Of a stretch of 64,000 bases of DNA, positions 61,387 through 64,000 are shown piece after piece. The stretch lies in the NCBI RefSeq assembly GCF_000155675.2, contig NC_020911.1, positions 1,726,501 through 1,790,500 of the forward strand, written 5' to 3'. The position numbers and the translations under genes were made by a program. Each line of letters starts with the position of its first letter. The first letter of the stretch is position 1. The notes under the pieces were generated by a model. That model was not told the origin of the DNA and did not search any database. It saw only the letters and a program-made list of their open reading frames with translations. Source of the DNA: Octadecabacter antarcticus 307 (GTDB lineage Bacteria; Pseudomonadota; Alphaproteobacteria; Rhodobacterales; Rhodobacteraceae).

Positions 61387-61524
61387 ATGAAGCCACTATG
61401 TACCTTTACGTTGGTCATGCTGCTAACATCATGCGGCACGACCTCAGGGCTACTGGACGGCTCAGCTACCGCTATCGAAGGCGTTGGTGAAGACCTTAGG
61501 TCAGTATCTGGTTGGTTCAGGTAA
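61387..61524 (+). CDS. Small (45-residue) lipoprotein
   Basis: Missed by length cut-offs. ATG 61387, MKPLCTFTLVMLLTSCGTTS: a short lipoprotein signal with lipobox LTSC, then GLLDGSATAIEGVGEDLRSV and SGWFR. Resembles entericidin-like small lipoproteins (ASCNTxxGxGxD pattern). AGGAATG upstream is a modest ribosome site. Confidence 0.65.
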   Translation: MKPLCTFTLVMLLTSCGTTSGLLDGSATAIEGVGEDLRSVSGWFR

Positions 61525-61637
61525 TAGCTATTAGAGTGCTTCTGACGTGCCACAGCCGCTGGGGTGGGCAACGCGAAAATGTCAGGCTTGCTAAATCTGG
61601 CGCTTAGTGTTTCTGGTATGTGACTGAATGTTTGAGC

Positions 61638-61961
61638 TTATTTTACAGACAGGTTAGATCGAAGCGCCGTTGAAATTCTTGTGGGTAGGTCTTCGATCAT
61701 TCCAAAATATAAGAATTCCAAGGATAGCTTGTGACGTGCACGTAATTTCTTCGCAGCACTAAGAGATAAGTCACGGCGGGCGTTTTCGAACGGACCATAG
61801 ACCTGTTCTGTAAGGCCCGCCATTTCAGCGAACTCTTTTTTTGACAGCCCTAATGCTTCGCGGGAAGCCTTTAGGCGCGCAGTGACTGCATCGCGGTGAT
61901 CTCCTAAGTTTTGAAGCATATTACTGACTATATCGATGAAAGTATTTTTTGCACTGACCAT
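61638..61961 (-). CDS. XRE-type helix-turn-helix regulator
   Basis: 107 residues; ALGLSKKEFAEMAGLTEQVY forms the Cro/CI HTH (turn residues MAGLTEQ), followed by FENARRDLSLSAAKKLRARH. Likely a small island regulator. The end (SLEFLYFGMIEDLPTRISTA) is typical of the "LFGD" stretch of phage-like XRE proteins. Confidence 0.75.
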   Translation of the reverse strand: MVSAKNTFIDIVSNMLQNLGDHRDAVTARLKASREALGLSKKEFAEMAGLTEQVYGPFENARRDLSLSAAKKLRARHKLSLEFLYFGMIEDLPTRISTALRSNLSVK

Positions 61962-61980
61962 TTTGGTATTTTCATAAAAT

Positions 61981-62199
61981 TTATCCTATGATGACCCATC
62001 TTATATAAAAAACAGCAGCGACTGAGGCAATCCCAAGGAAAATTGAGAAGGCCAAGCGAACAAGGGACAACTCGCCCATTCGCAATCTAAGCGAGTCATT
62101 GTAGATAGTTAATATTGCCATAATGCAAAATAAAATAGGATAAATTAGGTTCCAAAAGCGTTCTATGTAAGCTAAATCTTCCAAATAATCTAATCCCAA
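61981..62199 (-). CDS. Small two-helix membrane protein
   Basis: 72 residues with FWNLIYPILFCIMAILTIYN and SIFLGIASVAAVFYIRWVII as membrane helices. Nineteen bases upstream of the XRE gene on the same strand, so possibly co-transcribed. Unknown; a toxin-like or immunity role is only a guess from size. Confidence 0.5.
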   Translation of the reverse strand: MGLDYLEDLAYIERFWNLIYPILFCIMAILTIYNDSLRLRMGELSLVRLAFSIFLGIASVAAVFYIRWVIIG

Positions 62200-63136
62200 T
62201 AATTATAGTATCTTACTATTAAGCTTCAGTGGACTGTTTATACAGTAAAATTATTGTACACTAGCAAACAATCAGTCCCTGATTGCGTTTGGGCTTCATG
62301 CAGTGGCCTCTGGCCGGCAAGAAACACCTGCAAGCTGGCCCAGACGTCGCGCATCATTTGAAATCACGGGTGTAGTCAATGCTAAACATATGATGGCTGT
62401 GATTGCCGGTAACCTCATGAGGTAGTCCTTTTAACTTATAACTGTAATGGACAGGCTTTACTTAGATATTAGCGCCATTTACCCACCATGAGATGTTTAG
62501 AGTTATCCATGATCACAACAAAAGATTCTACATGTAGTGCTTGATAGTTAGCTAGATGGCTACATGTAGTATAAATTAGCTTTGAATCCGATGCATTAAC
62601 CTAAGTTCTCAACTGCAAATTGGAGCTTTTAAATGGGTATCCCACACTTTAATGATCGCTGTGTTTTTGCAACACTTCACTTTTGATTTTTTTAATTTTG
62701 ATCGTCAGTCGGTCAAAGCTGACTAATCATAATGGAGAACTCTAATTTATTTACCGGATTATTACGCTTCCACTGTAGATGTACAATTGTGGTTTAGCTG
62801 TGTGAATTACTAATCTGTTGGTAGTTCGGTATTTCACGATCACTACTTTACGGCAAACCTCATGAGTCTCAATACGATTATTCGCGCTTTAGAGGGGGCG
62901 GATGCTAAACTAGGTAAAGTTAAGTTTTCACGTGCGGTGCATACTGACGTGACACTAATTTCCTAGTCCACACCACGTTCAAAATCGATGGATCAACCTC
63001 TCGGGGAAAATCCGTCTTCAAACTGCTGTTCAGCGGTCGTGTTTCCTATGCGCCTACCCTTTTGGTGTCGTTCGTTCGTGTCCGCTGCTTGGCAAATACC
63101 TGTGCGCTTTTGCACGACAAACCAAAGGAAATACGA
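62200..63136. other. Long AT-rich stretch without a clear gene
   Basis: 937 bases. Contains many short dyads (for example ACATGTAGT at 62529, repeated at 62561) and the only open frame, 62862-62966 (34 codons), has no similarity. May hold an RNA gene, an origin or just decayed DNA. Confidence 0.4.
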
Positions 63137-63691
63137 ATGAATACCCATGAGAAATCACAAGAACAACTGTTCGAAACAAATCTCGAACTATCCAAACCTC
63201 TTGGTGACTACGGTGATCAAATCATCGAGCACGACGTTGCGGTCTACTTAGCAACACCCAATGGGAAGGAACCAAAGATCGGAACGACGTTTAACCCAGC
63301 CGCTCGCAAACGTGCGCAGTCCCTTAAGGATGACGAGTTTGAGGTTCTTTGGTGGATTGTAGGTGGGTATATGACGTCCAATCACATCCACAGAACAGAG
63401 CAGATAGAAGCCAGAAAGTTTGGTCTGAAAGACGAACACGAGGGTCACCGCCACGCCGTCAATCGTGCCCGTCTAGGCACATTCGGACAGTCTGGAACCT
63501 ACGACATCAAAAACATTGTCACTGGTGAAATAATAGTCGTGTCCGATGCGGGGGCACTAGAAAGAAAGCACAAGCTCGTACCGAAGAGTCTGTCTAGGGC
63601 AGCCAATCCGAAACAAAACCACAAACACGTCAAGATTAATGGCGTCAAACATACCGTGTCCTACGCTGAAAATAAGAAAGGGGGTGAATAA
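63137..63691 (+). CDS. GIY-YIG-like protein with a NUMOD-like C-terminus
   Basis: 184 residues from ATG 63137, AAAGGAAA upstream. VAVYLATPNGKEPKIGTTFN followed by PAARKRAQSL resembles the first strands and Arg of a GIY-YIG/T5orf172 nuclease, and a Glu follows in IHRTEQIEARKFG. The C-terminus (YDIKNIVTGEIIVVSDAGAL, ERKHKLVPKSLSRAANPKQN) resembles the NUMOD/IENR1 DNA-binding repeat of homing endonucleases. Similarity is weak and by eye. Forms an operon with a ribbon-helix-helix gene. Confidence 0.55.
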   Translation: MNTHEKSQEQLFETNLELSKPLGDYGDQIIEHDVAVYLATPNGKEPKIGTTFNPAARKRAQSLKDDEFEVLWWIVGGYMTSNHIHRTEQIEARKFGLKDEHEGHRHAVNRARLGTFGQSGTYDIKNIVTGEIIVVSDAGALERKHKLVPKSLSRAANPKQNHKHVKINGVKHTVSYAENKKGGE

Positions 63692-63694
63692 ATC

Positions 63695-63862
63695 ATGGGG
63701 AAACACGCCATAACTTTGCGTCTGAAAATACGGCCAGAATTGGTCACAGGTTTGGACAAAATCAGGAAGGCAAACGGTCTCAGTATGAACGCAGTCGTCA
63801 ATGAAGCTATAACCATCGCCCTAGCGGCAAAAGGAAATATGAATGACCTCACAGACCAGTAA
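63695..63862 (+). CDS. Ribbon-helix-helix (Arc-like) protein
   Basis: 55 residues: HAITLRLKIRPELVTGLDKI, then a KANGLSMNAVVNEAI helix, the CopG/Arc fold that binds DNA as a dimer. Only three bases after the preceding gene, and it overlaps the next by 20, so all three are translated together. Could repress its own operon or act as an antitoxin. Confidence 0.7.
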   Translation: MGKHAITLRLKIRPELVTGLDKIRKANGLSMNAVVNEAITIALAAKGNMNDLTDQ

Positions 63863-64000
63863 AACCAAACTGCCAGCAGGATTCATGGACATTACACCAC
63901 GTGTTCGTTCAACCATTTGCAAAAGGGCCAAGCACCTGAAGATCGAAAACGACGATGGAGACGTCGAATATCAGGAGCTAACTTACACCAAAGATCAAGA
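63843..64000 (+). CDS. Hypothetical protein, 5' part (runs off the right edge)
   Basis: ATG 63843 inside the end of the RHH gene; 52 codons are visible (MTSQTSKTKLPAGFMDITPR, VRSTICKRAKHLKIENDDGD). Basic then acidic, no family seen. Could be the toxin or effector partner of the RHH protein. Confidence 0.45.
   Translation, partial: MTSQTSKTKLPAGFMDITPRVRSTICKRAKHLKIENDDGDVEYQELTYTKDQ

Noticed and set aside
62862..62966. 34-codon frame in the AT-rich stretch
   Set aside because: No ribosome site or similarity; expected by chance in this length.

Overview
The window looks like chromosomal DNA from an alphaproteobacterium of the Rhodobacterales (roseobacter group). This rests on the protein styles: a rhizobial/roseobacter-type rha locus, a cspA-DUF6481 pair, a GTA-type tail fragment, DUF6880 and DUF3489. 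GC is moderate and there are many insertion sequences and broken genes. An IS-rich marine genus such as Octadecabacter would fit, but that is an inference. No complete rRNA, tRNA or CRISPR array was seen.

Layout. (1) 0-5.8 kb: L-rhamnose catabolism (rhaT partial, rhaS, rhaR, with divergent rhaD and rhaI). (2) 5.8-9.8 kb: scrap region with an IS5-family element, a HisA paralogue, and fragments of an alternative oxidase and a gene-transfer-agent/phage tail protein. (3) 9.8-15 kb: integrase and early/replication module of a decayed prophage. (4) 15-18.4 kb: mercury resistance operon (merR divergent from merT-P-orf-F-orf-A). (5) 18.8-21 kb: membrane protein + TetR regulator and a DMT exporter. 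(6) 21.4-24.6 kb: a two-gene Gabija-like anti-phage system (OLD-family ATPase/TOPRIM nuclease plus UvrD-like helicase). (7) 25.2-31.5 kb: a second prophage module (ParB-methyltransferase, DUF3489, terminase genes), broken by a frameshift, an IS21 istB tail and an integrase fragment. (8) 32-41.4 kb: DUF6880, lrgAB, an AlpA-DUF3987 mobile-element remnant, cspA-DUF6481 and an MFS transporter. (9) 41.8-43.7 kb: piled IS21, IS3 and IS200 pieces. (10) 43.8-55 kb: ten co-oriented genes, several overlapping by 1-4 bases, diverging from an Lrp/AsnC regulator: class V PLP enzyme, MFS with a His-rich tail, flavin monooxygenase, two CMD/AhpD-like proteins, opine dehydrogenase-like enzyme and a polyamine-type ABC importer. 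(11) 55.2-58.2 kb: nested insertion sequences (IS110 inside IS3, which abuts another IS110 and another IS3 fragment). (12) 58.7-64 kb: an AT-richer island starting at what looks like the 3' end of a tRNA-Asn gene. It carries a coiled-coil Mrr-type nuclease, a bactofilin between two repeat copies, small regulators and small membrane or lipoproteins.

How parts work together: rhaRSTDI imports and splits L-rhamnose. The mer genes sense, import and reduce Hg(II). The two Gabija-like genes overlap and should be co-translated. The 44-54 kb operon looks like a complete import-and-degrade unit for a nitrogenous small molecule whose identity cannot be read from the sequence. It and the tRNA-bounded nuclease island are the best candidates here for undescribed biology.
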